DNA of 64,000 nt from Gammaproteobacteria bacterium. GTDB lineage: Bacteria > Pseudomonadota > Gammaproteobacteria > Thiohalomonadales > Thiohalomonadaceae. The notes beneath the pieces are model-generated. The model ran no database searches. It saw only the letters and a list, made by a program, of their open reading frames with translations, and was not told where the DNA came from. Where the stretch lies: assembly GCA_026196575.1 (NCBI GenBank), contig JAPHSX010000046.1, forward strand, positions 1 through 64,000. Direction: 5' to 3'. Positions 8,326-18,384 of this stretch are shown here, piece after piece. The number at the start of each line of letters is the position of its first letter. Positions within the stretch are counted from its first letter, which is position 1. The position numbers were made by a program, and so were the translations under genes.

Positions 8326-8835
8326 TCACCGCCACATATCAGACCAGAGGATTCCTCTATCGGGCTGCAGGGTGTTGTAAGGATCATTCCAGTAACCGCC
8401 ATAATCGGGGTTCAACCCCCCGCCCCAGGGTGCCATCCCGCCGTACAGGGGTGGCGCGGCATAGGGAGCAGCACCACCCTGACCATAGCCGGGATAGGCT
8501 GGTGGCACCGTGTAGGGTTGCACGGCGGGATAGCCGTACGGCACGCCGGAGGGTGACAAATCTGGCGCTGCCGCGCTATCGCGTTGCCGGTACTGCGGCT
8601 CCCGCGATTCGCTCTTCCTCTCACTGCTCCAGGGATTATAGCGACCAAGATAACCCCGCTGCGAGGTCGATGCCGGAGCACTCAGCGACGGTTTGGACAA
8701 CCGCCCCCAAGGGCGACTGCCATCCACCTCATCAGCAACGGCGTGGCCCGCCAGTGCCAACGCAACAAACCCGGCCACACCTAACGCGTAACCGCTCACC
8801 ACAAAATACCGCAAATAACTGCGCAGGACAGACAT
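8326..8835 (-). CDS. Exported Pro/Gly/Tyr-rich hypothetical protein
   Basis: Family not recognised. The 169 residues begin with a signal peptide or membrane anchor (about 12-34, ending near GHAVADE), then a basic Ser/Arg-rich region, then a Pro/Tyr/Gly-rich C-terminal half (PAYPGYGQGG, PPLYGGMAPWGGG). The composition resembles the neighbouring sulfur-globule-like protein, which suggests both work in the same extracytoplasmic structure. It starts 9 bases after the stop of the gene upstream, so the two are almost certainly co-transcribed. Confidence 0.7.
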   Translation of the reverse strand: MSVLRSYLRYFVVSGYALGVAGFVALALAGHAVADEVDGSRPWGRLSKPSLSAPASTSQRGYLGRYNPWSSERKSESREPQYRQRDSAAAPDLSPSGVPYGYPAVQPYTVPPAYPGYGQGGAAPYAAPPLYGGMAPWGGGLNPDYGGYWNDPYNTLQPDRGILWSDMWR

Positions 8836-8844
8836 CGTCTTGGG

Positions 8845-9135
8845 TCAGTGTCCCATCGGGCCGCGCCACCACGCAGGGGGAACGGGGAATTGGCTGGGTG
8901 CCGGCATGGTGCGCATCGGCGGTATCGGCATCGTGCCCACAAAGGGGAGACGGGTCTCGTTGCGTGGCGCCCTCTCTGGCAATTCGAGTTGCGGACGTGA
9001 GCTGAGATAGGGTCCGGGGGGCGGGGGCATGTCTGTCACCGCGTCGGCTACCGGCATTGCGCCGACGGGGACGGCTAACAGCATACCCGCAAGGAGAGAG
9101 AGTGTCGCGGCGGTGCGTAACATCGTCTTTACCAT
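8845..9135 (-). CDS. Small exported Pro-rich protein
   Basis: A 96-residue protein with a signal peptide (about 1-26, ending PVGAMP) and a mature part rich in Pro, Met and Arg (MPPPPGPYL, TMPIPPMRTMPAP, PPAWWRGPMGH). No known domain. It starts immediately after the RND pump stop; the TAGGAG at that junction overlaps the pump's stop codon, and the ATG at 9135 or the one four codons in (9123) could be used. Position points to an operon with the pump and the sulfur-globule-like gene. Confidence 0.65.
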   Translation of the reverse strand: MVKTMLRTAATLSLLAGMLLAVPVGAMPVADAVTDMPPPPGPYLSSRPQLELPERAPRNETRLPFVGTMPIPPMRTMPAPSQFPVPPAWWRGPMGH

Positions 9136-9138
9136 CTC

Positions 9139-12100
9139 CTACAGCGTAAAATCATCATCAAAATTTTTCAAACGAATACCGCGGTGACTCCGGCTTCCCT
9201 TGGTTTCGTCCACCTCGCTGCCGGCAGCGCCGCTGGTCGGCTTGGGCGTGGCCTTTCTGACTGCTGGCGGCTTCAGCGCTATCTTCTTTTTGGTCACGCT
9301 CTTCTTCTTAATCGGGTTCTGTTTTACCGTCTGTGCCTTCTTTGCGGGCTTAGCCGGTTTAACCGGCTGGCTGGTCGTGCGTCTCTTGGGCGAGGTCTTC
9401 TCAACCACCACTGCGCCCTGCCCCATCGGCTCTGCCTGCCGAGCCGCTGCGGGGGTCGCTGACACCGTCTCACTCTCGGTGACTGCCGCCACCGGTTTGG
9501 CCGCGACCGTCGCTGCGGGAGCCCTCTGGCGTGGCGGCTCCGGCACCACCTGGGGTACCGCGTTCGCCTCCGCCGGGCTGTCGACCACTGGCGAGGCCTC
9601 GCGCGGAACCACCGGTGCGCTCATCGCTGCCGATGGTGGCGGATTTGTTGCCGGTGGCACACTTGACGACGCCAACGGAGATGCGGGTGCGGTCGCCACC
9701 GCCCTGCGCCGTTGCCACATCTCGATAAGCCCGAACAGCGCCCCCATCAACAGGGTCCAGAGCTTGAACAGCAGCGAGCGCATCACCAGTGAAAAGAGCC
9801 GCCACGCGCCCAGCACCACATCACCGATGGCGAGACCGCCGTTACCCGACGCCGGCTCCGGCGCGGTGGGGGGGTGAGCGCAGCCTTCGCCGTTCGCCCC
9901 GACCGGGCAGAACACCGCCCTGGCACTGATGCAGCCGAGCGGGATCACGATCAAGGTCAGCATGGTGGAGACCAGCACGCCGAACAGGAGCGAGATCGCC
10001 ATCCCCTGAAAGATGGGGTCAAAGAGGATGACCATGGAGCCGAGCACCAGCGCCCAGGCGGTGATCATGATGGGTCGGGTGCGGGTCTTGCAGGAGATAA
10101 TGACCGCCTCGCGCACATCCACCCCCTGCTTTACCTGTGTGATGGTGAAGTCAACCAGCAGGATGGAGTTGCGCACGATGATGCCGGCAAGGGCAATAAA
10201 ACCGATCATCGAGGTGGCGGTGAACTCGGCTCCCAGCAGCCAGTGGCCGGGGATGATACCGATCAGGGTGAGCGGGATTGGGGCCATGATCACGGCAGGG
10301 ACCAGGAAGTTGCCAAACTCCCACACCACCAGGATGTAGATCAGGATCAGCGCCACCCCGAAGGCAGCCCCCATGTCGCGGAAGGTCTCGTAGGTTACGG
10401 TCCACTCGCCGGTCCACTCAAAGGCGGAACGGCCATTATCCGCCGGCGCTCCCAACATCTCGCCGGAAAGCACCACCCCATCGGGGGTAGTGTACTCCTT
10501 GAGCAGATCCTCCACCGCAAACATGCCATAGATGGGGGCTGCCAACTCACCGACCGCCTCACCCACCACATACTCCACCGGACGCAGATCCTTGTGGTAG
10601 ATCACCGAGTCCTGCGCCACCTGGCTGAAGCGACCCAACTCGGCCAGCGGTACGGTGGTGCCATCGGCGGCGGGGATCGGCAGGTCGCCCAAACGGGCGG
10701 TCTGCGCCCGAATCTCAAAGGGCACCTGCAGCACAATGTAGGTTGGATCCAGCACCGTACCCTGCTTTATATCGCCCAGCTGGTAGCCGCCCATCGCCAT
10801 CGACAGGTTGCGATTGATGGTGTCGACCGAGATCCCGCGCCGCACCGCCTTCTCGGTATCGACCGTGAAGCGCCAGGTATCGTAGGGCTGCTGCATGTAG
10901 TTATCGACATCGGCCACACCGCCTGCCTGTTCGAAGAACTCGGTCATCTTGCCCGCCACTTCGCGGCGCGTCTGTGCATCGGGGCCATAGATCTCGGCCA
11001 CCATCGACTGCAGCACCGGTGGCCCCGGCGGCATCTCGACGATGGTGATACGGGCGCCCACCTCACGGGCAAGCGGGGTCAGTACCTCCCGCGCGGCAAC
11101 GGCGATCTCGTGACTGCTGCGATCGCGCACGCCCTTGTCCAGCAGCTGCACATGCAGCTCGGCCTGCCAGGGATCCTGGCGTAGGTAGTAGTGACGCACC
11201 ATGCCGTTAAAATCGAAGGGTTGCGCCGTGCCGCTATAACTCTGCAATGCGGTCACCTCTGGGAACTCGCGCAGCGCCTCGGCCATACGGCTGGTAAGGT
11301 TGACCGTTTGCGGCAGGGCCGTGCCCTCGGGCATATCGATGGTGACGCTGAACTCCGGCTTGTTGTCCAGCGGCAACATCTTCACCGTCACCCAGTTGGT
11401 GTAGAAGAAGGCACAAGAGAGAAAGAAGGCGGTAATAATCAGCCCCAGGGTAAGGAAGCCCCGTTTGCGATCATTGACGATGGGGGTAATGATGCGGCGG
11501 AACCGTTTTTCGAGACGCTCATTGGCGGCATGCTCTTTCTGCTCCTGTCTCTTCAGGTACGCCATCGAGGGGCGCAGACGCATCACCAACCAGGGGGTGA
11601 AGGCGAAGGCAGCGATCAGCGAGAAGAACATCGCCACCGATCCCAGGGCGGGGATGGGGGCCATGTAGGGCCCCATCATGCCACTGACAAAACCCATCGG
11701 CAGCAGCGCGGCAATCACGGTGAAGGTGGCCAGGATGGTGGGGTTGCCCACCTCGCGCACCGCATCGATGGCGGTGACGGTATCCATCTCCCCCTTCTCC
11801 AGCCAGCGCCGGTAGATATTCTCCACCACCACAATGGCATCATCCACCAGGATGCCAATAGAGAAGATCAGGGCAAAGAGGCTCACCCGGTCGATGGTCA
11901 GGCCAAGGATCCAGGCCGAAAAGACGGTGATCAGGATCACCACCGGAATGACCAGCAACACCACCATGGCGGGGCGCGCACCCAGATAGATAAAGACCAG
12001 AAGGCCCACGGCGGCAGTGGCAATGAAGAGCTTTTTGATCAGGTCATTGACCTTGTCATTCGCCGTCTGGCCATAGTTGCGGGTCACATCGACCTGCACG

Positions 12101-13143
12101 TTATCGGGGATCAGGCGACCGCGCAGGGTCTCCATTTTGTCGATAATGGCATTGGCCACCGAGACCCCGTTGCTCCCCTCCTTCTTGGAGAGGGCGACGG
12201 TAACGGCCGGTGCGCCATCGGCGCGCCCCTCACCGGCGTAAGCCGGGCCGGTATAGTACTGCACCAGCTTGCTGACCTCTTCCGGGCCCTGGAAGACCCG
12301 CGCCACATCACGCACATAGACCGGGGTGCCATGCTGGGTGGTCACCACCAGACGGCCCACATCATCGGCACTGCGCAAAAAGGCACCGGAATTAACGGTA
12401 AAATAGCGGTTACCACTCTCCATGCTGCCAGCCATCTGCTCGGCGTTGGCGGTGCGAATGGTGTTGGCGACCTGATCCAGCGAGAGTCCGAAACCGGAGA
12501 GACGCTCGGGCAGCACCTCCACACGCACCTGCTCACCACGGCCACCGACGATGAAGCCCTGACCGGTATCGGGGATCTGTTTGAGGTTCTGCAGCAGATC
12601 GAGCGCCAGGGTGCGCAACACCCCGTCATCGACGGTGTCGGACCAGAGGGTCAGCGTCACCACCGGCACATCATCGATCCCCTTGGGCTTGACCAGTGGC
12701 ATAGCCACACCCGGTGGCATCTTGTCGAGATTGGACTGAATCTTGTCGTGCACCTTGACGATGGAGGGGCCAAGATGCTCACCCACCACAAACTGCACCG
12801 TCACCATTCCCTCGGCGTGGCGCGAGGCGGAGTAGACATGTTTGACGCCGGGAATTTCGCTCATGATCCGCTCCAGCGGATCGATGGCCAGGCTGGCGAC
12901 CTGTTCGGAGGAGGCGCCGGGATAGCTGACAAAGATATCGACCATCGGCACCGAGATTTGCGGGTCTTCCTGGCGCGGGGTAAAGATCAGCCCCATCACC
13001 CCCATCGCCAGCATCGCAAAGAAGAGCAGGGGCGAGAGCGGAGAGTGAATAAAGGTCTGCGCTATGCGTCCGGCCAGTCCAAGCGTCTTCGGGTCACCCA
13101 TCACACCATCCTGTTTGCGGGTCTTATCGTCGTGATCTGTCAT
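9139..13143 (-). CDS. RND efflux pump permease with long C-terminal tail
   Basis: Inner-membrane proton-driven exporter of the HAE/HME RND superfamily. The first ~1070 residues show the usual layout: TM1, two periplasmic halves (porter/docking), and the TM4 region with GILVDDAIVVVENI, whose Asp pair serves proton relay. Family length is about 1030-1080, but this protein has 1334 residues. After the last canonical helix it continues with a Cys-containing loop, an extra hydrophobic segment (LFSLVMRSLLFKLWTLLMGALFGLIE), an Ala/Pro-rich stretch, and a Lys-rich end (KKKSVTKKKIALK). It follows its adaptor gene. Substrate cannot be told from sequence. Confidence 0.92.
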   Translation of the reverse strand: MTDHDDKTRKQDGVMGDPKTLGLAGRIAQTFIHSPLSPLLFFAMLAMGVMGLIFTPRQEDPQISVPMVDIFVSYPGASSEQVASLAIDPLERIMSEIPGVKHVYSASRHAEGMVTVQFVVGEHLGPSIVKVHDKIQSNLDKMPPGVAMPLVKPKGIDDVPVVTLTLWSDTVDDGVLRTLALDLLQNLKQIPDTGQGFIVGGRGEQVRVEVLPERLSGFGLSLDQVANTIRTANAEQMAGSMESGNRYFTVNSGAFLRSADDVGRLVVTTQHGTPVYVRDVARVFQGPEEVSKLVQYYTGPAYAGEGRADGAPAVTVALSKKEGSNGVSVANAIIDKMETLRGRLIPDNVQVDVTRNYGQTANDKVNDLIKKLFIATAAVGLLVFIYLGARPAMVVLLVIPVVILITVFSAWILGLTIDRVSLFALIFSIGILVDDAIVVVENIYRRWLEKGEMDTVTAIDAVREVGNPTILATFTVIAALLPMGFVSGMMGPYMAPIPALGSVAMFFSLIAAFAFTPWLVMRLRPSMAYLKRQEQKEHAANERLEKRFRRIITPIVNDRKRGFLTLGLIITAFFLSCAFFYTNWVTVKMLPLDNKPEFSVTIDMPEGTALPQTVNLTSRMAEALREFPEVTALQSYSGTAQPFDFNGMVRHYYLRQDPWQAELHVQLLDKGVRDRSSHEIAVAAREVLTPLAREVGARITIVEMPPGPPVLQSMVAEIYGPDAQTRREVAGKMTEFFEQAGGVADVDNYMQQPYDTWRFTVDTEKAVRRGISVDTINRNLSMAMGGYQLGDIKQGTVLDPTYIVLQVPFEIRAQTARLGDLPIPAADGTTVPLAELGRFSQVAQDSVIYHKDLRPVEYVVGEAVGELAAPIYGMFAVEDLLKEYTTPDGVVLSGEMLGAPADNGRSAFEWTGEWTVTYETFRDMGAAFGVALILIYILVVWEFGNFLVPAVIMAPIPLTLIGIIPGHWLLGAEFTATSMIGFIALAGIIVRNSILLVDFTITQVKQGVDVREAVIISCKTRTRPIMITAWALVLGSMVILFDPIFQGMAISLLFGVLVSTMLTLIVIPLGCISARAVFCPVGANGEGCAHPPTAPEPASGNGGLAIGDVVLGAWRLFSLVMRSLLFKLWTLLMGALFGLIEMWQRRRAVATAPASPLASSSVPPATNPPPSAAMSAPVVPREASPVVDSPAEANAVPQVVPEPPRQRAPAATVAAKPVAAVTESETVSATPAAARQAEPMGQGAVVVEKTSPKRRTTSQPVKPAKPAKKAQTVKQNPIKKKSVTKKKIALKPPAVRKATPKPTSGAAGSEVDETKGSRSHRGIRLKNFDDDFTL

Positions 13144-13217
13144 AGTTATTCTGTCATCGGGTTAGCGTCCGCCGAATCTTCGTACCGGAACGCCTCCGGC
13201 ACGGCGCCGACGCGGTA

Positions 13218-14339
13218 TTACTGAGTCGCCTTAAGCGGATTATTGACCACACGTTCACCGCCGCTGAGGCCGGCCAGCACAGCGACACGATCATCGCCAA
13301 CGGGACGACCCAGGCGCAGGACACGCAGCTCACGCTTGCCCAACGGGCTCAACACATAGACCGCCGGCAGACTGCCGCGATGCACAATGGCGGCGCGCGA
13401 AATCACCGGCAGATTCATCGCCGGGGTAGAGACATCGGGGATCATCACCTCCGCGTACATGCCGGGGGCGGCACGCGAATCAAGGGGGATATCCAGCTTC
13501 ACGGTAACGGTATGACGGATCGGATCGGCCATGGGGAAGATCTGCGCCACCCGAACCTTGACCGGGGTGTGGCTATCAATATCGAGGCGTGCCTCCAGCT
13601 CATCCCCATCACGCACCCCCGGCATTAACCGGGCAGGTACCTCCACCAGCACCTGCAACGCCTCGGTATCGGCATAGGCAAGAAGCGGTTGGCCCGGCTG
13701 TACGGTATCGCCAACCTCCACCAGCTTCTTGACGATAACGCCGTTAAATGGGGCATAGCCGACGGCATCGCGCAGCTTGGCGTCCACCTGCTCCAGCTGG
13801 GAGCGTGCCTGCATAAAGGCACTGCGCGCCTGTTCGATACCGGTACTGCGCGAATAGAGATCGGCCTGGCGCTCCATCCCCGGATTATTGATCCCCATCA
13901 TGTCAGAAAAGTTGCGGGTAAACATCTGATCAAACATCCCCGGCACACCCATGCCGGACATGCTGTTACGGGAAGAGGGCGATGTCAGTTCACGCTGAAA
14001 CTGCACCCCGGCATTGCGCAACGAGGCCTCGGCGTTGGACATGGCGGCAAGTGCGGAACGACGTTGCGCCAGCAACTCATCATCATTCAGGGCGATCAGC
14101 ACCGTGTGTTGCTCGAAGGCATCGCCCTCGACACCCGCGATAAATTTCACGCGCCCCGGCAACTGCGCCGCAATGGAGACCTGGCGGGAGGGGATCACGG
14201 TTCCACCCAGGACAATCTGATTGAGCTGGCGAACCACCTCAACCGTCGTGACACTCTCTGCCGCCGCAGCCTGCCCCCCCGGAACCGCCGCCATCAGGCC
14301 AAGTGCCGCAAACAGCGATGTGAATACCTTACCTACCAT
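13218..14339 (-). CDS. RND efflux periplasmic adaptor (membrane fusion protein)
   Basis: Adaptor linking the RND permease to an outer-membrane channel. The preferred start (ATG 14339) gives a typical signal peptide (MVGKVF, hydrophobic core, cleavage near GQAAAAE); an ATG eleven codons upstream (14372) is also open. A lipoyl-like half (VIPSRQVSIAAQLPGRV) near 45-65, an alpha-hairpin with an unusual Met/Gly/Asn-rich insert (FDQMFTRNFSDMMGI), then the second lipoyl half (APFNGVIVKKLVEVGDTVQPGQPL) and beta-barrel domain. The permease starts about 75 bases downstream. No outer-membrane factor gene is adjacent. Confidence 0.9.
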   Translation of the reverse strand: MVGKVFTSLFAALGLMAAVPGGQAAAAESVTTVEVVRQLNQIVLGGTVIPSRQVSIAAQLPGRVKFIAGVEGDAFEQHTVLIALNDDELLAQRRSALAAMSNAEASLRNAGVQFQRELTSPSSRNSMSGMGVPGMFDQMFTRNFSDMMGINNPGMERQADLYSRSTGIEQARSAFMQARSQLEQVDAKLRDAVGYAPFNGVIVKKLVEVGDTVQPGQPLLAYADTEALQVLVEVPARLMPGVRDGDELEARLDIDSHTPVKVRVAQIFPMADPIRHTVTVKLDIPLDSRAAPGMYAEVMIPDVSTPAMNLPVISRAAIVHRGSLPAVYVLSPLGKRELRVLRLGRPVGDDRVAVLAGLSGGERVVNNPLKATQ

Positions 14340-14372
14340 TGGGTCATGCCCCCATCTCTCAATTCCATTCAT

Positions 14373-14764
14373 CCGATCTCTTCGCGCATAAAGGCAGTCG
14401 CCCTACAGCGCTCCTGAAACCCTCGTCGTATTCAGCGGGAAGTCGAAACAAGCGAAATATCGCCGCAGCCACAAACTATAACCAACGTTACTATTTGCCG
14501 GTATCTGTCTGTTTTTGTGATGAAACCTCTCCACTCCATGCCAAAGAAAACTTAAGCACATGTCTTACCTTGGCACTCTATCTCTTTGTTTTTCAGTCAT
14601 TATGTCTTTGAGGTAGGGACAATGCAATATTGTTGTCTAACGGGGGAAGACAAGCGGAGAGATGCACTATTACCGAGACCCCGAATCAGTAACACGTCAC
14701 GGCGCGGCTGGGCTGGCCGATGGCAAGAGCCATACGCATGGAGTGCAGGCCTTCACGCAGGCAA
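14373..14764. other. Intergenic region upstream of the RND operon, no gene seen
   Basis: About 390 bases between the adaptor gene and the tRNA-Val terminator, noticeably more AT-rich in 14420-14640 than the flanking genes. Short frames here lack coding character. It should contain the RND operon promoter (minus strand); no operator palindrome or regulator gene was recognised. Confidence 0.5.
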
Positions 14765-14804
14765 TAAAAAAGCCACCCCGGAAAACCCGTAAGTGGCTAT
14801 TTTT
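14765..14804 (-). terminator. Terminator after tRNA-Val
   Basis: On the minus strand AGCCAC (14793-14798 complement) pairs with GTGGCT (14771-14776 complement), with GC-rich inner pairing and a following T run (A run at 14765-14770 on the plus strand). It starts about 10 bases after the tRNA 3' end. Confidence 0.8.
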
Positions 14805-14815
14805 AATGCTTATTT

Positions 14816-14892
14816 TGGTAGTCGCGAGAAGACTCGAACTTCCGACCCCTACCATGTCAAGGTAGTGCTCTAACCAACTGAGCTACGCGACT
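14816..14892 (-). tRNA. tRNA-Val (GAC)
   Basis: On the minus strand a 77-nt cloverleaf including CCA: acceptor AGTCGCG paired with CGCGACT, D arm GCTC with AGTTGGTTA, anticodon stem CTACC/GGTAG with loop TTGACAT giving anticodon GAC, T loop TTCGAGT. It stands alone, downstream of uvrB. Confidence 0.94.
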
Positions 14893-15026
14893 ATTGTTTG
14901 GAGGCGTGCATTTTACATGGCCAATCAATAATGTCAAATTATATGTAACTAATTGTTTCTCATTGAATTTATGTCCCGCTAACAGTGGCCGCCCGCCGCA
15001 TCAAGACGCGCCGATGACAAAGCAGG

Positions 15027-17051
15027 TCAATCACTCGCCGGCTCTCCCAGCCCGAGGTTCTTCTCCTGAATACGCCGAATTTCATCCCGCACGCGCCCTG
15101 CCTCTTCAAATTCGAGATTCCTGGCGTGCTGGTACATCCGCTCCTCCAGTGCCTTGAGGCTCTTTTGCAGCTCCTTGGGGCTCATCGCGCTGTAGGTGAT
15201 GAGCTCCTCGGCCACCCTGGCGTACTCTCTGGGCTTGCCGGGGACGCCGGGGTAGCCCGACTCAAGGATGTCGTGCACGGCCTTCTCTACCCCCCTGGGG
15301 GTGATGCCGTGGGCCTGGTTGTAGCTCACCTGTTTGGCGCGGCGCCGATCGGTCTCGTCGATGGCGCGCTGCATCGAGCCGGTGATGCGATCGGCGTAGA
15401 GGATGGCGTGGCCGTTGAGATTACGCGCCGCACGGCCGATGGTCTGAATTAGGGAGGTCTCCGAGCGCAGGAACCCCTCCTTGTCGGCATCGAGGATCGC
15501 CACCAGGGATACCTCGGGCATGTCGAGCCCCTCACGCAGCAGGTTGATCCCCACCAGCACCTCAAACTCGCCGAGGCGCAGGTCGCGGATGATCTCCATC
15601 CGCTCCACGGTGTCGATATCGGAGTGCAGGTAGCGCACCCGCACCCCGTGTTCCGCCAGATAGTCGGTGAGGTCCTCCGACATCTTCTTGGTCAGTGTCG
15701 TCACCAGCACCCGCTCACCGGCCGCGGTGCGCTTGTGGATCTCGGAGAGGAGGTCATCGACCTGGGTGGTGGCGGGGCGGATCTCCACCTCGGGGTCGAT
15801 GAGGCCGGTGGGACGCACCACCTGCTCCACCACCGCGCCGGAGTGGGCCAGCTCATACCTGGCCGGGGTGGCAGAGACGTAGATGGTCTGCGGGGAGATC
15901 TGCTCGAACTCCTCGAAGCGCAGCGGCCGGTTGTCCAGCGCCGAAGGGAGGCGAAAACCGTAGTTGACCAGATTCTCCTTGCGCGAGCGATCGCCCTTGT
16001 ACATGGCGCCTATCTGCGAGACGGTGACGTGGGACTCATCGATCACCAGCAGGGCATCGTCCGGCAGGTAGTCGAAGAGGGTCGGTGGCGGCTCGCCGGG
16101 GGCGCGCCCCGAGAGGTAACGCGAGTAGTTCTCGATGCCGGAGCAGTAACCCAGCTCCAGCATCATCTCGATGTCGTAGCGGGTGCGCTCCTCGAGGCGC
16201 TGCGCCTCCACCAGCCTCTGCTGCTCGCGCAGCCGCTCCAGCCGCTCCGTCAACTCCTCCTTGATGGCGTCGATGGCGTCGAGGATGGTCTGGCGCGGGG
16301 TGACGTAGTGGGACTTGGGGTAGATGGTGAGGCGTGGCACCCGGCGCAATACCTCGCCGGTGAGGGGGTCGAAGTAGGAGAGCTGCTCGATCTCATCATC
16401 AAATAGCTCGATGCGCACCGCCTCCACCTCCGACTCGGCGGGGAAGATGTCGATCACCTCCCCCCTTACGCGGTAGGTGGCACGGCGAAAGTCGAGGTCG
16501 TTGCGGCTGTACTGCAGTTCTGCCAGGCGGCGCAGGATGAAGCGCTGATCCACGGTGTCGCCGCGCACCAGGTGCAGCATCATCTTGAGGTAGGAGTCAG
16601 GGTCACCCAAGCCGTAGATCGCCGAGACGGTGGCGACGATGATGGTGTCCTTGCGCTCCAGTATGGCCTTGGTGGCCGAGAGGCGCATCTGCTCGATATG
16701 CTCGTTAATCGAGGCGTCCTTCTCGATAAAGGTGTCGGAGGCTGGCACATAGGCCTCGGGCTGATAGTAGTCGTAGTAGGAGACGAAATACTCCACCGCG
16801 TTGTCCGGGAAGAACTCCTTCATCTCGCCGTAGAGCTGCGCCGCCAAGGTCTTGTTGTGGGCCATGATCAGGGTGGGACGCTGTACCTGCTCGATGACCT
16901 TGGCGATAGTGAAGGTCTTGCCCGAGCCGGTGACCCCCAGCAGGGTCATCCCCGCCTCCCCGGCCCGCAGTCCCTCCACCAGGGCGGTAATGGCGGCGGG
17001 CTGGTCACCGGCGGGGGGAAATTTGCTCTCAATCTTAAAACTCTTGCTCAT
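15027..17051 (-). CDS. uvrB: Excinuclease ABC subunit B
   Basis: Damage-verifying helicase-like subunit of the UvrABC nuclease. Walker [11 protein letters not shown] near residue 40, beta-hairpin region with [16 protein letters not shown]-type DESHVT, helicase motifs V/VI ([34 protein letters not shown]), and a C-terminal UVR domain (about 635-670) that contacts UvrC. The start at 17051 gives 674 residues, matching E. coli UvrB at 673; an ATG seven codons upstream (17072) is in frame but would be longer than usual. It is divergent from the aspartate aminotransferase gene. Confidence 0.97.
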   Translation of the reverse strand: MSKSFKIESKFPPAGDQPAAITALVEGLRAGEAGMTLLGVTGSGKTFTIAKVIEQVQRPTLIMAHNKTLAAQLYGEMKEFFPDNAVEYFVSYYDYYQPEAYVPASDTFIEKDASINEHIEQMRLSATKAILERKDTIIVATVSAIYGLGDPDSYLKMMLHLVRGDTVDQRFILRRLAELQYSRNDLDFRRATYRVRGEVIDIFPAESEVEAVRIELFDDEIEQLSYFDPLTGEVLRRVPRLTIYPKSHYVTPRQTILDAIDAIKEELTERLERLREQQRLVEAQRLEERTRYDIEMMLELGYCSGIENYSRYLSGRAPGEPPPTLFDYLPDDALLVIDESHVTVSQIGAMYKGDRSRKENLVNYGFRLPSALDNRPLRFEEFEQISPQTIYVSATPARYELAHSGAVVEQVVRPTGLIDPEVEIRPATTQVDDLLSEIHKRTAAGERVLVTTLTKKMSEDLTDYLAEHGVRVRYLHSDIDTVERMEIIRDLRLGEFEVLVGINLLREGLDMPEVSLVAILDADKEGFLRSETSLIQTIGRAARNLNGHAILYADRITGSMQRAIDETDRRRAKQVSYNQAHGITPRGVEKAVHDILESGYPGVPGKPREYARVAEELITYSAMSPKELQKSLKALEERMYQHARNLEFEEAGRVRDEIRRIQEKNLGLGEPASD

Positions 17052-17131
17052 GGGGGTTTTAGCGTGACGCATTAATAAAGTAGAATCTGCCGGTTTTATA
17101 TCACCTAGGCCTGCATTTGAGGATTACCTGC

Positions 17132-18322
17132 TTGGAACAGCAACTTTCGCATCGAGTTCAGAGTGTTAAGCCATCCGCCACCCTCGCCATTACCGCCAGG
17201 GCCAAGGAGCTGAAGGCGCAGGGGAAGGACATCATCGGCCTGGGCGCGGGTGAACCCGACTTCGACACCCCGGAACACATCAAGCAGGCCGCCATCGAGG
17301 CGATCCATGCGGGCTTCACCAAGTATACCGCAGTTGACGGTACCCCCAGCCTGAAACAGGCGATCATCGACAAATTCCAGCGCGACAATGGGCTGCACTA
17401 TCAGCCCAACCAGGTGCTGGTCTCCTGCGGCGGCAAGCAGAGCTTCTTCAACCTCGCGCAGGCCTATATCAATGCCGGCGACGAGGTAATCATCCCCGCC
17501 CCCTACTGGGTCTCCTACCCCGACATGGTGCTGCTGGCCGAGGGGGTACCGGTAATCGTGCAGGCCGGCCTGGAGCAGGACTTCAAGATCACTCCTGCAC
17601 AGCTCAAGGCGGCGATCACCGAGAAGACGCGCCTGGTGGTGCTCAACAGCCCCTCCAACCCCACAGGGGTGGCCTATACACGGGCCGAACTGCAGGCACT
17701 GGGCAAGGTGCTGCTGGAGTACCCCAATATCCTCATCGCCAGTGATGACATGTACGAGCACATCCTGTGGGCCGACGAGCCCTTCGCCAACATCGTCACC
17801 GCCTGCCCCGAGCTCTATGATCGTACCCTGGTGATGAACGGTGTCTCCAAGGCCTACTCCATGACCGGCTGGCGCATCGGCTATGCCGCAGGTCCGGTGT
17901 GGCTGGTGAAGGCGATGAAGAAGGTGCAGTCGCAGTCCACCTCCAACCCCACCTCCATCTCCCAGGTGGCGGCCGAGGCGGCACTCAATGGTGACCAGGG
18001 CTGCATCGCCGAGATGCTCAGCCACTTCAAGGCGCGCCACGACTATGTGGTGGCGGAGCTGAACAAAATTAAGGGGGTAAACTGCCTCCCCTCACAGGGG
18101 GCCTTCTACTCCTTCCCCGACGTGCGTGAGGCGATCGCCTCCCTTGACGGCGTCAATGACGATGTAGAGCTGGCCGATTACCTGCTCAAGGAGGTCGGTG
18201 TCGCCCTGGTTCCCGGCTCTGCCTTTGGGCAACCCGGCTACATCCGCCTCTCCTTCGCCACCAGCATGGAGAACCTGAGCGAGGCGCTGCAGCGCATTGG
18301 CCAGCGACTGGGGTATAAGTGA
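17132..18322 (+). CDS. Class I aspartate aminotransferase
   Basis: PLP-dependent transaminase interconverting aspartate and oxaloacetate with 2-oxoglutarate/glutamate. Fold-type I aminotransferase subgroup Igamma, as in Thermus/Rhizobium-type AAT: GLGAGEPDFDTP near the N-terminus, NSPSNPTGV around 175, the PLP Lys in NGVSKAYSMTGWRIGY, and the C-terminal RLSFATS carrying the substrate Arg. The TTG at 17132 is chosen because TGAGGA precedes it by 8 bases and homologues begin here (E-x-x-LSxRVQxVKPS); a TTG at 17117 is also open. It is convergent with epmA. The substrate range may include prephenate in this subgroup. Confidence 0.93.
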   Translation: MEQQLSHRVQSVKPSATLAITARAKELKAQGKDIIGLGAGEPDFDTPEHIKQAAIEAIHAGFTKYTAVDGTPSLKQAIIDKFQRDNGLHYQPNQVLVSCGGKQSFFNLAQAYINAGDEVIIPAPYWVSYPDMVLLAEGVPVIVQAGLEQDFKITPAQLKAAITEKTRLVVLNSPSNPTGVAYTRAELQALGKVLLEYPNILIASDDMYEHILWADEPFANIVTACPELYDRTLVMNGVSKAYSMTGWRIGYAAGPVWLVKAMKKVQSQSTSNPTSISQVAAEAALNGDQGCIAEMLSHFKARHDYVVAELNKIKGVNCLPSQGAFYSFPDVREAIASLDGVNDDVELADYLLKEVGVALVPGSAFGQPGYIRLSFATSMENLSEALQRIGQRLGYK

Positions 18323-18384
18323 TCATCCGCAGCGATTCGGTCACTACCGAGGTTGCCGGCGTTACAGCCGGCTGATCACCGGCC

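Noticed and set aside
9874..11184. 436-codon plus-strand open frame
   Set aside because: Antisense to the same RND gene; low-complexity His/Asp/Gly composition, no ribosome site.
11191..13224. 677-codon open frame on the plus strand
   Set aside because: Fully antisense to the RND permease; product is His/Gly/Asp-rich in the manner of GC-rich shadow frames and has no domain.
14586..14865. Short open frames in the gap before tRNA-Val
   Set aside because: They run through the tRNA terminator and tRNA, lack ribosome sites and have no recognisable protein features.
17105..18040. 311-codon minus-strand open frame
   Set aside because: Antisense to the aspartate aminotransferase with all PLP motifs on the plus strand.
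18355..18372. GCCGGC/GCCGGC hairpin between the aminotransferase gene and epmA
   Set aside because: Six-base stem with no T tract on either strand; could help end the convergent transcripts but cannot be called a terminator.
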